The notes under the pieces were generated by a model. It did not search any database, was not told the DNA's origin, and saw only the letters and a list, made by a program, of their open reading frames with translations. Shown here piece after piece: positions 51,179 through 61,226 of a stretch of 64,000 nucleotides of DNA (positions within the stretch are counted from its first letter, which is position 1; each line of letters opens with the position of its first letter). The translations under genes and the position numbers were made by a program. Source of the DNA: Mycolicibacter hiberniae (lineage in GTDB: Bacteria; Actinomycetota; Actinomycetes; Mycobacteriales; Mycobacteriaceae); contig NZ_AP022609.1 in NCBI RefSeq assembly GCF_010729485.1, positions 1,860,001 to 1,924,000 of the forward strand, read 5' to 3'.

Positions 51179-53871
51179 GCCGGCGCGCTCCGGGCGACCG
51201 CCGCACGGAGCGCCGCCAACGCGGCATCGATTCCGCCGGGGTCCTTGCCGGAGCCCTGCGCCAAGTCGGCCTTGCCGCCGCCGCGGCCCGAGACCGCCGC
51301 CGCCACATCCTTGACCAGATCGTCTGCGCGCAGCCCGAGTTCCTGCGCGGCGGCGTTGGCGGCCACGACGTAGGGCACGCTGTCTTCGCCGTCGGCGATC
51401 AGTGCCACCACAGCGGGCTCCTGCCCCAGCTTGCCGCGAATATCGCCGACCAGCGACCGCAGGTCGCCGGCACCGATACCCGCGGGCATCCGCTGCGCCA
51501 CGAGACGGACGTCACCGACCTTCTCGGCGCCGGCCGCGGCCGTCGAGGCCGCCGCCCGCGCATTGGCCAGCCGGACGCGGTCCAGTTCCTTCTCGGCCGC
51601 GCGCAGCCGTTCCACCAACGTCGCCACCCGCGCGGGCACTTCCTCGGAGGGCACCTTGAGCGAGGAGGCCAGGCCGGCCATCAGCGCACGCTCCTTGGCC
51701 AGATGCCGGAAAGAGTCCAGCCCCACGTAGGCCTCGACGCGGCGCACCCCGGAGCCGACCGAGGATTCGCCCAGGATGGTCACCGGGCCGATCTGCGCCG
51801 AGCTGCCCACATGCGTCCCGCCGCACAGCTCCAGGGAGAAGGGGCCGCCGATCTCGACGACCCGCACCTTCTCCGGGTAGCGCTCGCCGAACATCGCCAT
51901 GGCCCCCATGGCTTTGGCCTTCTCGAGATCTTCGGTGAAGGTGTGGACCGCGAAGTCAGCCTGTACGGCCTCGTTGGTGACCTCCTCGACCTGGCGGCGC
52001 TGCTCATCGGAGAGCGCCCCCTGCCAGTTGAAGTCGAACCGCAGATAGCCCGGCCGGTTCAGCGAGCCGGCCTGAACGGCGTTGGGCCCCAGCACTTGCC
52101 GCAACGCGGCGTGCACCATGTGGGTGCCCGAGTGGCCTTGGGTGGCACCCTTGCGCCAGGTGGGGTCGACGGCTGCGGTGACCGTGTCACCCTCGACGAA
52201 CTCGCCGGACTCGACGTTGACCCGGTGCACGAACAGCGTCTGAGCGATCTTCTGCACGTCGGTCACCATGGCCTTGGACGGCCCGGAGGTGATGGTGCCC
52301 ACGTCGGCGATCTGCCCACCTGCTTCGGCGTAGAGCGGGGTGCGGTCGAGCACCAGCTCGACGCGATCGGGGTGCCCCCCGACGCCGGCCGTGTCGTGGG
52401 ACACCACGGGCACCCGCTTGCCGTCGACGAAGATGCCCAGAATGCGGGCGTCAGTGGTGAGCGTGTCGAACCCGGTGAACTCGGTGGGTCCGGCGTCGAT
52501 CAGCTCCCGGTAGGCGGTCAAGTCGGCGTGCGCGTGCTTGCGGGCGGCGGCGTCGGCCTTGGCGCGCCGGCGCTGCTCGGCCATCAGGGCGCGGAAACCG
52601 GACTCGTCGACCTGCAGTCCGGCCTCCGAGGCCATCTCCAAGGTGAGCTCGATCGGAAAACCGTAGGTGTCGTGCAGGGTGAAGGCGTCGCTGCCGGACA
52701 GCACCGTGACCCCGGCGGACTTGGTCGCCGCCGCTGCCTCGTCGAACAGCTTGGATCCCGACGCCAGGGTCCGGTTGAACGCGGTCTCCTCGGCCACGGC
52801 GATCCGGCTGATCCGGTCGAAGTCGGTGACCAATTCCGGATATGAGGGCCCCATGGCGTCGCGCACGGTGGCCATCAGGTCGCCGACTATCGGTCCCTCG
52901 ATACCCAGCAGCTTGGCCGAGCGGATCACCCGGCGCAGCAGCCGGCGCAGCACATAGCCACGGCCGTCGTTGCCCGGGCTCACCCCGTCGCCGATCAGGA
53001 TCGCCGCGGTGCGGGAGTGATCGGCGATGATCCGATAGCGCACGTCGTCGGCGTCGTTGCCGGTGTTATAGCCGCGCGGCGCCCGGGTCGCGACCAGGTC
53101 GATGACCGGGCGGACCAGATCGGTCTCGTAAACGTTGTGCACGCCCTGGAGCAGGAAGGCGACCCGTTCGATCCCCATCCCGGTGTCGATGTTCTGGCGC
53201 GGCAGCGGTCCGAGGATCTCGAAGTCTTCCTTGGAGGTGCCCTCGCCCCGCTCGTTCTGCATGAAGACGAGATTCCAGATCTCGATGTAGCGGTCCTCGT
53301 TGGCCACCGGGCCGCCGTCGACACCGAACTCCGGGCCGCGGTCGTAGTAGATCTCCGACGACGGTCCGCAGGGTCCCGGGATACCCATCGACCAGTAGTT
53401 GTCGGCCATGCCCCGGCGCTGGATCCGCTCGAGCGGCAGTCCCGCGATCTCCTGCCACAACGCGATGGCCTCGTCGTCGTCGAGATAGACCGTGGCCCAC
53501 AGCCGTTCCGGGTCCAGCCCGTATCCGCCGTCGTCGAGGCTGTTGGTCAGCAACGTCCAGGCCAGCTCGATGGCGCCGCGCTTGAAGTAGTCGCCGAACG
53601 AGAAGTTGCCGGCCATCTGGAAGAAGGTGTTGTGCCGGGTGGTGATGCCCACCTCGTCGATGTCCGGGGTCCGGATGCACTTTTGGATGCTGGTGGCAGT
53701 GGCATACGGAGGGGTCTGTTGGCCCAGGAAATAGGGCACGAACTGCACCATGCCCGCATTGATGAACAACAGGTTGGGGTCATCAAGGATGACCGAAGCG
53801 CTCGGCACTTCGGTGTGGCCCGCTTTCACGAAGTGATCGAGGAAGCGCTTCCTGATCTCGTGTGTCTGCAC
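51175..53871 (-). CDS. alaS: Alanyl-tRNA synthetase
   Basis: 898 residues from GTG 53871, the point where relatives begin ([20 protein letters not shown]). The class II catalytic core has [40 protein letters not shown] and [20 protein letters not shown]. The editing domain has [20 protein letters not shown] (HxxxH) and [20 protein letters not shown] (CxxxH). The C-Ala domain at the end contains [20 protein letters not shown] longer open frame to 53979 has no support. Confidence 0.97.
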   Translation of the reverse strand: MQTHEIRKRFLDHFVKAGHTEVPSASVILDDPNLLFINAGMVQFVPYFLGQQTPPYATATSIQKCIRTPDIDEVGITTRHNTFFQMAGNFSFGDYFKRGAIELAWTLLTNSLDDGGYGLDPERLWATVYLDDDEAIALWQEIAGLPLERIQRRGMADNYWSMGIPGPCGPSSEIYYDRGPEFGVDGGPVANEDRYIEIWNLVFMQNERGEGTSKEDFEILGPLPRQNIDTGMGIERVAFLLQGVHNVYETDLVRPVIDLVATRAPRGYNTGNDADDVRYRIIADHSRTAAILIGDGVSPGNDGRGYVLRRLLRRVIRSAKLLGIEGPIVGDLMATVRDAMGPSYPELVTDFDRISRIAVAEETAFNRTLASGSKLFDEAAAATKSAGVTVLSGSDAFTLHDTYGFPIELTLEMASEAGLQVDESGFRALMAEQRRRAKADAAARKHAHADLTAYRELIDAGPTEFTGFDTLTTDARILGIFVDGKRVPVVSHDTAGVGGHPDRVELVLDRTPLYAEAGGQIADVGTITSGPSKAMVTDVQKIAQTLFVHRVNVESGEFVEGDTVTAAVDPTWRKGATQGHSGTHMVHAALRQVLGPNAVQAGSLNRPGYLRFDFNWQGALSDEQRRQVEEVTNEAVQADFAVHTFTEDLEKAKAMGAMAMFGERYPEKVRVVEIGGPFSLELCGGTHVGSSAQIGPVTILGESSVGSGVRRVEAYVGLDSFRHLAKERALMAGLASSLKVPSEEVPARVATLVERLRAAEKELDRVRLANARAAASTAAAGAEKVGDVRLVAQRMPAGIGAGDLRSLVGDIRGKLGQEPAVVALIADGEDSVPYVVAANAAAQELGLRADDLVKDVAAAVSGRGGGKADLAQGSGKDPGGIDAALAALRAAVARSAPA

Positions 53872-53956
53872 TTTACTTTCGCTTCCCGCCGTCTCGCCCG
53901 TTTCGACGGCACTACAGTACCGGTCTGCCGATCGTCGCCTCGGCAGGCAAGGATCC

Positions 53957-54367
53957 TCAGGTGGCGTCGGCACCGACAAAGCTCAGTCGCACGCTGCGGC
54001 GAGGGTTGTCGCGGTTGAGGTCGACCAGGACCACCGACTGCCAGATTCCCAGAAGTGGCTCGCCGTTCGCCACCGGAACGGTGATCGACGGCGCCACGAT
54101 CGCCGGCAGCACATGATCGGCCCCGTGTCCCGGCGACCCGTGCGCGTGGCGATAGCGCTCGTCGCGCGGCAGGAGTCGCTCGAGCGTGTCGACCAGGTCG
54201 GAGTCGGACCCGGCGCCCGTCTCGATGATCGCCACTCCCGCCGTCGCGTGCGGCACAAAGACGTTGCACAGCCCGTCGCCGTGGCCGGCGCAGAACGCGC
54301 GCACCTGCGCGGTCAGGTCGACGGTTTGGCGCCGGGAGGTGTCGACATCGAGCACTTCGGTGTTCAC
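53957..54367 (-). CDS. YjbQ / UPF0047 family protein (Rv2556c-like)
   Basis: 136 residues. Signature of the YjbQ family: [60 protein letters not shown] and [20 protein letters not shown], with the conserved His/Glu/Asp cluster. Some members have weak thiamine-phosphate-synthase-like activity; the true role is unsettled. Upstream of alaS on the same strand, as in M. tuberculosis. Confidence 0.9.
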   Translation of the reverse strand: MNTEVLDVDTSRRQTVDLTAQVRAFCAGHGDGLCNVFVPHATAGVAIIETGAGSDSDLVDTLERLLPRDERYRHAHGSPGHGADHVLPAIVAPSITVPVANGEPLLGIWQSVVLVDLNRDNPRRSVRLSFVGADAT

Positions 54368-54423
54368 GCCGTCCAGAGTAGGAGCTCGCCTTCGTACCGC
54401 GAGCAGACACAGAGTCGCACGAT

Positions 54424-55368
54424 TTACCCGGTGATCACGCGATTCTGCGTCTGCTCGGCTGGGTCAGTGCCCCCAGTGATCAGGGCGACCCGCGCCAGGG
54501 TGTTCTGCGCCATCTTCAGGTGCGCGGCGTCGACCAGCACGCCGTCGACCCCCACTGCGCCCAGCCCCTTCGCCTCGCCCTCGCGGTAGGCGGCCATGTT
54601 GCGTTCAGCCAGTGCGATCTCCTGGGCGGTCGGCGAGAACACCGTGTTCGCGACCGGAATCTGGGTGGGATGGATCGCCCACTTGCCGGTGAAGCCATAC
54701 AGCGACGACCGGCGGGCTTCGGACTCGTAGCCGTCCAGGTTTGCGTAGTCGGGGTAGGGCGAGTCGATGGCTTCGATGCCGGCAATGCGGGCTGCTACCA
54801 GAACCTTGTTGCGGGCGTAGTGCCAGAAGTCGCCCGGGTAGTCCCAGATCGGCACGAAGTTGGTGTCCACCCGCGCACCCTGGGACAGCGAGAAGTCGCC
54901 GACCCCGAAGATCAGCGCGTCGATCCGCGGGCTGGCCTTGGCGATCTCCTCGGCGTTGGCCAGCCCCTCGACCTCCTCGATGAGTACCTCGAGGCGGATC
55001 TGGCGTTCCAGACCGAGTTTGGCCTCCAGCTGGGTGAGCAGCAGGTCGACCCACCAGACATCACGGGCCGTGCAGGCCTTGGGGACGACGATGGTGTCCA
55101 GGTTGTGGCCCGCGGCGGTGACGACCTCGATGATGTCGTCGTGGCACCACTGGGTGTCCAGACCGTTGATCCGGATGGCGCGCGCGGTGCGCCCCCAGTC
55201 CAATTCGTTCAGCGCGGTGATCACCTTGGCGCGGGCACCGACTTTCTCGGCGGGCGCGGTCGCATCCTCCAGGTCGAGGAAGACAAGGTCGGCCTGTGAA
55301 ACAGCCGCCTTGGCGAACATGTTGTCGTTGGCAGCGGGTACGGCCAACTCGGAACGGCGCAACAGCAT
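54424..55368 (-). CDS. HpcH/HpaI-fold CoA-ester lyase (CitE/malyl-CoA lyase-like)
   Basis: 314 residues. TIM-barrel CitE pattern: ELAVPAANDNMFAKAAVSQA, LVFLDLEDATAPAEKVGARA (metal Asp/Glu), RAIRINGLDTQWCHDDIIEV, IVVPKACTARDVWWVDLLLT, IRLEVLIEEVEGLANAEEIA (Glu ligand) and DALIFGVGDFSLSQGARVDT (Asp). The C-terminal KWAIHPTQIPVANTVFSPTA is the usual lid with the substrate-binding HPTQ. It should cleave or form a C-C bond in a CoA thioester such as malyl- or citramalyl-CoA. Last gene of the LLM-CaiB-lyase operon; exact substrate unknown. Confidence 0.87.
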   Translation of the reverse strand: MLLRRSELAVPAANDNMFAKAAVSQADLVFLDLEDATAPAEKVGARAKVITALNELDWGRTARAIRINGLDTQWCHDDIIEVVTAAGHNLDTIVVPKACTARDVWWVDLLLTQLEAKLGLERQIRLEVLIEEVEGLANAEEIAKASPRIDALIFGVGDFSLSQGARVDTNFVPIWDYPGDFWHYARNKVLVAARIAGIEAIDSPYPDYANLDGYESEARRSSLYGFTGKWAIHPTQIPVANTVFSPTAQEIALAERNMAAYREGEAKGLGAVGVDGVLVDAAHLKMAQNTLARVALITGGTDPAEQTQNRVITG

Positions 55369-55383
55369 GGGCGATCTCCTTAC

Positions 55384-56580
55384 TCACAACACGCCGCGGG
55401 CATGTAGGTCGTCGATGTCGGATGTGGTGAGGTCGAGCAGTTCGCGATAGACCCCGGTGTTGTGCTCCCCCAGGCGCGGGCCGAGGTGTTCCACTCGCCC
55501 GGTCGCGTCGGAGAAGCGCGGCACCGGGGCCTGGACCGTCATGGCGCCGAGTTCGTCGTCCTCGACTTGGACAAAGACTTCGCGGTGCGCCAGCTGCTCG
55601 TCGGCGATCAGGTCCGTGATGTCGTACACCGCCGCGGCCGCGACCTGTTCGGCGTCGAACACCGCCATGGCGTCGTCCAGGGTTTTGGTCGCCACCCAGT
55701 CGGCGACCACTTGGTCGACTTCTCGAGCACGGGCCAGCCGGCGCTGCGGGTCGCTGAAATCGGCGTCGTCGACCAGATCGGCGCGCCCGATCGCCCGAAA
55801 CACCCGTAGCGCCAACGCCGGTGAACTGCCCGACATGGCCAGCCAGCGGCCGTCTGCGGTGCGGTAGGTGTTGCGCGGCGCCGAGATGTCCCAGCGGTTG
55901 CCGGCGCGGGTCGGCACCAGCCCGAGTTGGTCGTAGCCCAGCAGGGTCTGCTCCAGCAGGCGGGCCAGCGGGTCGATGAGGTTGACGTCGATCAGCTGAC
56001 CCGAAGCACCGTGCACGTCGCGGTGGTACAGCGCCATCATCACCGCGTAGGCGGCGTTCAGCGACGCGACGCCATCGGCCAGCATGAACGGTGGCAGAGT
56101 GGGTGGGCCGTCGGTCTCACCGGTGATGTTGGCGAACCCGCTCATGGCCTCACCGAGGGTGCCGAAGCCCGGCCTGTCACTCTTTGGACCGGAGAGCCCG
56201 AAGCCGGTGATGTGCAGCATCACGATTCGGTCATTGACCGCGCGCAACGCCTCGTAGTTCAAGCCCCACCCGCGCAGGGTCCGCGGACGGGTGTTGGCGA
56301 TCACCACATCGGCGTGGGCCACCAGCTTGCGCACCAGTTCCTGGCCTTCGGGCAGCCGCAGGTTGCAGGTGATCGAACGCTTGTTGCGCGACACCGACTT
56401 CCACATCAGCCCGACGCCGTCGCGCTGGTTGCCCCAGCTGCGGATCGGATCCCCGGAACCGGGTTGCTCGACCTTGATGACGTCGGCACCGAACTCGCCG
56501 AGGTAGGTGGCCACCAGCGGCGCCGCTGCCAATGTGGCCAGATCGAGCACCCGGATGCCGGCAAGCATCGAGCCCGTCAT
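55384..56580 (-). CDS. CaiB/BaiF family CoA transferase (family III)
   Basis: 398 residues. Family III CoA-transferase signatures: GIRVLDLATLAAAPLVATYL GEFGADVIKVEQPGSGDPIR, SVSRNKRSITCNLRLPEGQE, VVIANTRPRTLRGWGLNYEA, HITGFGLSGPKSDRPGFGTL and the active-site Asp region PPFMLADGVASLNAAYAVMM. Transfers CoA between acyl-CoA donors and a carboxylic acid. ATGA overlaps the stop of the upstream LLM monooxygenase gene, and the lyase gene follows after 15 bases, so the three act together, probably activating and then cleaving an acid. Confidence 0.9.
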   Translation of the reverse strand: MTGSMLAGIRVLDLATLAAAPLVATYLGEFGADVIKVEQPGSGDPIRSWGNQRDGVGLMWKSVSRNKRSITCNLRLPEGQELVRKLVAHADVVIANTRPRTLRGWGLNYEALRAVNDRIVMLHITGFGLSGPKSDRPGFGTLGEAMSGFANITGETDGPPTLPPFMLADGVASLNAAYAVMMALYHRDVHGASGQLIDVNLIDPLARLLEQTLLGYDQLGLVPTRAGNRWDISAPRNTYRTADGRWLAMSGSSPALALRVFRAIGRADLVDDADFSDPQRRLARAREVDQVVADWVATKTLDDAMAVFDAEQVAAAAVYDITDLIADEQLAHREVFVQVEDDELGAMTVQAPVPRFSDATGRVEHLGPRLGEHNTGVYRELLDLTTSDIDDLHARGVL

Positions 56581-57935
56581 GCCGGGACGGCGGCCGCGAC
56601 GGGCCGGGGCAGGCCCAGATGCTCACGCAGGGTGTTGCCTTCGTAGTGGGTGCGGAACAGTCCGCGACGCTGCAGCTCGGGGACCACCATCCGGACCAGG
56701 TCCTCATAGGATCCCGGCGAATGCGTGGCGGCCAAGACGAAGCCGTCGCAGGCGCCGCCGTGGAACCACTCCTGCATCTGGTCGGCGACCTGGGATCCGG
56801 TGCCGACGAAGCGCGGTCCCTGCAGCAGCGTGGCCCGGTGCCCGGCCAGGTCGCGCAGCGTGACGGTGTCACCGCCAATGTGGGTGCGCAGGTTCTGCAC
56901 CAGTCCGCGGATTCCCGACACCGAGGCGATCAACTCGTCGGTGATCGGATCGTCGAGGTTGTGCTGCGCGAAGTCATAGTTCATCAGCTCGGACAGCAGC
57001 GTGAGCGACGCCATCGGGTGCACCAGGCCGTTGAGCAGGCTCTGTTCGCGGTCTTTGGCCTGGGCCTCGGTCTCGCCGACGACCGCGTAGGCCATCGGGC
57101 AGAGCTTCACCGTGGCGGGATCACGACCGGAGTCACCGATGCGTTCCTTTTGGTCGGCGTAGTGACTGCGCGCCACCTCGATGCCCGGGTCTCCGGTGAA
57201 GATGAGATCCGCCCAGCGGGATGCGAAATCGCGTCCCCGCCCTGACGATCCGGCCTGCAGGATCACCGGACGGCCCTGCGGGGTACGCGGCACCGTCAGC
57301 GGGCCACGCGAGGAGAAGTACTCGCCGATGTGGTTGAGTTCGTGCACCTTGGCCGGGTCGGCGAAGATGCCGGCTCCGCGGTCCGCCACGATCGCGCCGT
57401 CTTCCCAGGTGTCCCAGAGCCCAGCGACAACGTCGAGGAACTCGTCCGCACGGTCGTAGCGTTCGTCGTGGCTGAGATGGCTTTCCAGACCGTAGTTGTG
57501 GGCCTCGCTGTCATTGACCGAGGTCACCACGTTCCACGCTGCCCGGCCACCCGACAGGTGGTCGAGGCTGGCGAAGGTGCGGGCCACGTGGAACGGCGGG
57601 TAATAGGTGGTGGAGTACGTGGCACCCAGGCCGATCTTCGAGGTCGCCTGGGCGAGAACGCCGAGCACGACGGATAGATCCAGCTTCACCGGCCGCGCTC
57701 CGTAGCGAACCGCTTCGGCGACCGAACCGCCGTAGATGCCCGGCATCGCCAGTCTGTCGTCGAAGAACATCAGATCGAAACAGCCCTCTTCGAGCTGCCG
57801 CCCGATCTTGGCGTAGTAGGAGGCGTCGAGGTAGCCGTGTTCGGTGGCGGGGTGGCGCCACGATCCGGCGTACACCGAGGCGTTGCCGGCTTGCATGAAG
57901 GCGACCAGCGCCATGCGGTCGGTCCGTTTCGTCAT
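56577..57935 (-). CDS. NtaA/SnaA/DszA-type FMNH2-dependent (LLM) monooxygenase
   Basis: 452 residues. Luciferase-like TIM barrel of the NtaA/DszA group: GSWRHPATEHGYLDASYYAK, LEEGCFDLMFFDDRLAMPGI, IGLGATYSTTYYPPFHVART FASLDHLSGGRAAWNVVTSV, HDERYDRADEFLDVVAGLWD TWEDGA, RPVILQAGSSGRGRDFASRW ADLIFTG. These enzymes use reduced FMN from a separate reductase to oxidise C-N or C-S containing compounds. First gene of a three-gene operon, divergent from the GntR regulator. Substrate not predictable. Confidence 0.9.
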   Translation of the reverse strand: MTKRTDRMALVAFMQAGNASVYAGSWRHPATEHGYLDASYYAKIGRQLEEGCFDLMFFDDRLAMPGIYGGSVAEAVRYGARPVKLDLSVVLGVLAQATSKIGLGATYSTTYYPPFHVARTFASLDHLSGGRAAWNVVTSVNDSEAHNYGLESHLSHDERYDRADEFLDVVAGLWDTWEDGAIVADRGAGIFADPAKVHELNHIGEYFSSRGPLTVPRTPQGRPVILQAGSSGRGRDFASRWADLIFTGDPGIEVARSHYADQKERIGDSGRDPATVKLCPMAYAVVGETEAQAKDREQSLLNGLVHPMASLTLLSELMNYDFAQHNLDDPITDELIASVSGIRGLVQNLRTHIGGDTVTLRDLAGHRATLLQGPRFVGTGSQVADQMQEWFHGGACDGFVLAATHSPGSYEDLVRMVVPELQRRGLFRTHYEGNTLREHLGLPRPVAAAVPA

Positions 57936-57949
57936 GCCCCATGCCTATC

Positions 57950-57965
57950 ATCTGATATATCAGAT
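57950..57965. promoter_or_regulatory. Perfect 16-bp palindrome ATCTGATATATCAGAT, probable GntR/FadR operator
   Basis: Lies between the divergent starts of the LLM monooxygenase gene (57935) and the GntR gene (58004). The sequence is a perfect palindrome and AT-rich in a GC-rich region. The distance of 14 bp to one ATG and 38 bp to the other start means a bound protein would cover both promoters. FadR-subfamily sites are usually short AT-rich inverted repeats of this size. Binding is inferred. Confidence 0.7.
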
Positions 57966-58003
57966 ATCAACTATTGGATTTCAGAGCGTGTACGATTCGC
58001 CTT

Positions 58004-58663
58004 GTGGCGGCCAACAATGTCGACATCGGGGGCACCGTGCGCGAGCGCGCGGCCCGCGAGCTGCGCAATCGCATCCTCACCGGCGAGCTCGCGCCCGGAA
58101 CCCGCCTCGACCTCGACGCCATCACCACGGAGTTCGCCACCAGCCGCACGCCCGTGCGCGAAGCCCTGCTGGAGTTGTCCTACGAGGGCCTGGTGGAGGT
58201 CGCGCCGCGCAGCGGTGTCACGGTGATCGGGATTCGCCCCGAGGACGTGCTGGACAGTTTCACCATCCTGGGCGTGCTGACCGGCCAGGCCGCTGCCTGG
58301 GCCGCCGAGCGGATTTCCCCAGCCGACGTCGAGCGCCTGCGGACGCTGGTCGCCGAAGTCGAGGCCCTGCGCGGCTCGGACGCCATCGGCGACGCCAACT
58401 GGCAGTTCCACCAGGAGATTCATCGGGCCGCGCATTCGCCGCAGCTGCTCAACCAGATCAGGCACGCGGCGCGCGTGGTACCGACCAACTTCCTGACGGT
58501 GTTTCCCGAGCATGAGCACCATTCGCTGGAAGACCACCGCAAACTCGTCGCGGCGCTGGCCGCCGGTGACGCTGAGACATCGCGCACCATCGCCGAGCAG
58601 CATGTGCTCGACGCCGGGCGCTCGTTGGCCGATTGGCTGGGCCAGACCGGCTCAACCGGCTGA
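58004..58663 (+). CDS. GntR-family transcriptional regulator (FadR/FCD subfamily)
   Basis: 219 residues from GTG 58004 (an ATG at 57974 lies too close to the palindrome and adds unrelated residues). N-terminal winged helix: VRERAARELRNRILTGELAP GTRLDLDAITTEFATSRTPV REALLELSYEGLVEVAPRSG. C-terminal FCD domain with the expected metal-binding residues: NWQFHQEIHRAAHSPQLLNQ (His), SLEDHRKLVAALAAGD (Asp-His) and IAEQHVLDAGRSL (His). It is divergent from the three-gene CoA cluster and very likely represses it until a carboxylate or CoA ligand appears. Confidence 0.9.
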   Translation: MAANNVDIGGTVRERAARELRNRILTGELAPGTRLDLDAITTEFATSRTPVREALLELSYEGLVEVAPRSGVTVIGIRPEDVLDSFTILGVLTGQAAAWAAERISPADVERLRTLVAEVEALRGSDAIGDANWQFHQEIHRAAHSPQLLNQIRHAARVVPTNFLTVFPEHEHHSLEDHRKLVAALAAGDAETSRTIAEQHVLDAGRSLADWLGQTGSTG

Positions 58664-58689
58664 CGAAAAACACGCGAGGTTCGCGCTGA

Positions 58690-60023
58690 TCAGCGGCGGC
58701 GGATGATCGCGCGCAGCCGCGCCAGGCGCCCGCTGATCTCGCGTTCGGCTCCCCGGCCGGTGGGCTGGTAGTAGTCCACGCCCACCAGATCGTCGGGCGG
58801 ATACTGCTGCGGCACCACGCCGTCGGGATGGTCGTGGGCATAGCGGTAGCCCACCGCGTTGCCCAGCGACTGAGCTCCCGTGTAGTGACCGTCACGCAGG
58901 TGCGGCGGAACCGGGCCTGCTTTACCGGACCGGATATCGGCCATCGCCGCGCCCAGCGCGGTGGTCACCGCGTTGGACTTCGGAGCGGTCGCCAGGTGCA
59001 CCGTGGCGTGCGCCAAGCTCAGCTGCGCCTCGGGCATACCGATCAGCGCGACGGTCTGCGCCGCGGCGACCGCGGTCTGCAGCGCCGTCGGATCGCCCAT
59101 CCCGATGTCCTCACTGGCCAGGATCATCAGCCGGCGCGCGATGAACCGCGGGTCCTCACCGGCAACCAGCATCCGGGCCAGGTAGTGCAACGCGGCGTCG
59201 ACGTCGGAGCCGCGCACCGATTTGATGAACGCGCTGATGACGTCGTAGTGCTGGTCGCCGTCGCGGTCGTAGCGCACCGCGGCCTGGTCCAGCGAACCCT
59301 CGACGATCTCGGTGGTGACCCGCTCGCCGGCCTCGGCCGCCACCTCCAGCGCGGTCAAGGCGCGGCGGGCGTCGCCGGCTGCCAGCCGTACCAGCAGGTC
59401 GACGGCGTCGGGTGTCACCTCGATGCGCCCACCCAGGCCGCGGTCGTCGTCGATGGCGCGGCGCACCAGGGCGGCGATGTCGGGTGCGCCCAGCGGTCGC
59501 AGCTGCAGGATCAGCGACCGGCTCAGCAGCGGAGCGACCACCGAGAACGAGGGGTTCTCGGTGGTGGCCGCCACCAACAGCACCACGCGGTTTTCAACCG
59601 CCGCGAGCAGCGCGTCCTGCTGGGTCTTGGAGAACCGGTGCACCTCGTCGATGAACAGCACGGTCTGCTCGCCGTACTGTCGATCACGACGCCGGCGCTC
59701 AACGCCGAGAGCGCCTCGAATCGCCGGCCGGTCGCACCGGAGATCAGTGAGGCCAGCGTGGTCTTCCCAGTGCCCGGCGGCCCGTAGAGGATGACCGAGG
59801 CCGCCCCGGACCCGTCGACCAGCCGCCGCAGCGGAGAACCCGGCCCCAGCAGGTGGTCCTGCCCGACGACCTCGTCCAGCGTCGCCGGGCGCATCCGCAC
59901 CGCCAGCGGCGTGCTCGGGCCGGTCGCCGCACGTTGCGGCGGTGTCCCGGCGACCCCGGCTGAACCGCCGGGCTCGTCCGGCGGTCCCAGGTTGAACAGC
60001 CCGTCGGACACGACTTCAGGCAT
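58690..60023 (-). pseudogene. rarA: RarA/MgsA-type AAA ATPase gene (Rv2559c-like), frameshifted
   Basis: Two open frames together make a whole RarA-type protein. The 5' frame from ATG 60023 encodes [40 protein letters not shown] and Walker [21 protein letters not shown], through [11 protein letters not shown]. It then loses phase. The 3' frame resumes with [20 protein letters not shown] (Walker B) and continues through sensor 1 [20 protein letters not shown] and the C-terminal domains to [13 protein letters not shown]. Near 59686-59700 the expected KEVRAVIDxAR-type stretch is missing or shortened, roughly 30-40 bases, with a net phase change. Unless it is a sequence error, the ATPase is not made. 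RarA normally acts at stalled replication forks. Confidence 0.8.
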
Positions 60024-60062
60024 ACCACGTACCCCCGCTGCCCGCCCCACCGGCGCCGTGAC

Positions 60063-61173
60063 TCAGCGGTGCACGATCACGCCGCGGATGTTCTTGCCGT
60101 CACGCAGGTCCTGGTAACCCTCGTTGACCTGCTCGAGGGTGTAGCGGCGGGTGATGAGCTCGTCGAGCTTGAGCTGCCCGGCGTCGTAGAGGCGCAGCAG
60201 CCGCACGATGTCGTACTGCGGGTTCGCCCCTCCGAACAGCGTGCCTTTGATCGTCTTTCCGAACAGCGCCAGCATGGTGCCCGACACCTGCACATCGAGG
60301 TCCTCCAAGCGGGCCATCGCCGCGATGACCACGGTGCCGCCCTTGCCGACGGTGTTGATCGCGGCGGTCGTCACGGCCTCACCCAGGTCGCCGACGGTGA
60401 TCAGCGCCTGGTCGGCCATCTGCCCCCAGGTCAGCTCGGCGATCTTGGCCATCGCCTCATCTGCGGTGGCGAACGCATGCGTGGCACCCAATTTCAAGGC
60501 GGTCTCACGTTTGAACTCCACCGGGTCGACCGCCACCACATACTTTGCACCGGCGTGCGCGGCGCCCTGTACGGCGTTGATGCCGACCCCGCCGATGCCG
60601 TAGACCACCACGGTGTCACCGGCGCGCACCCCGCCGTCATAGTTGGCTGTCGCCCAGCCGGTAGGCACTCCGCAGCCGGCCAGCACCGCGGTTTCCAGGG
60701 GCAGCCAGTCGTCGACCTTGACCACCGAGTGCTGCGAGACCGTGGCCCGCTCCGCGAAGGTGCCCAACATGCAGAACCCGCCGTAATCGGTTCCACCCGA
60801 GTGGAACCGGAAGCTGCCGTCGGGCATACAGCCCTGCAGGATGGTGGCGCCCATGTCGCACAGGTTCTGCCGGCCGGTCGAGCAGTACCGGCAGGCCCCG
60901 CAGCTGGGGATGAAGCAGCAAACCACGTGATCGCCGGGTTTGACCTTGGTGACCCCGGGACCGACATCCTCGATGATCCCCGAGCCCTCGTGCCCGCCGA
61001 CGATCGGGAACCGGGACGGCCAGTCACCGTCGGCCAGGTGCAGGTCCGAATGGCACAGTCCGGCGGCGACGAAACTTGATCAGCACCTCGCCCGGGCCGG
61101 GCCCGTCGAGGTCGAGCTCCACGATCTCGAATGGCTGGTTGGGCGCATGGGCCACGGCGGCAATTGTTTTCAT
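60063..61173 (-). pseudogene. NDMA-dependent (AdhE1-like) zinc alcohol dehydrogenase gene with 1-nt frameshift
   Basis: From ATG 61173 the frame reads MKTIAAVAHAPNQPFEIVEL DLDGPGPGEVLIKF, then loses phase at AAGTTTCGTC, where one extra T (an A in the AAA run at 61072-61074 on the plus strand) is present. Removing it restores VAAGLCHSDLHLADGDWPSR and FPIVGGHEGSGIIEDVGPGV, leading without a break into the 288-codon frame (CCFIPSCGACRYCSTGRQNL, GIGGVGINAVQGAAHAGAKY, VDPVEFKRETALKLGATHAF). Catalytic Zn ligands (Cys in GLCHSD, GHE) and the structural-Zn cysteines are all encoded. The single-base nature leaves sequencing error open. Related mycobacterial enzymes use NDMA as an artificial acceptor and mycofactocin as natural cofactor. 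Confidence 0.75.
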
Positions 61174-61226
61174 GGGCACATCCAACCGGCTCGGCGAGCT
61201 CCAACGGCCCCGTTCAGCGGAATATC

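Noticed and set aside
54424-57935. Itaconate or methylmalonate degradation cluster
   Set aside because: A CoA transferase and a CitE-like lyase are present, but no hydratase accompanies them and the LLM monooxygenase does not belong to those pathways.
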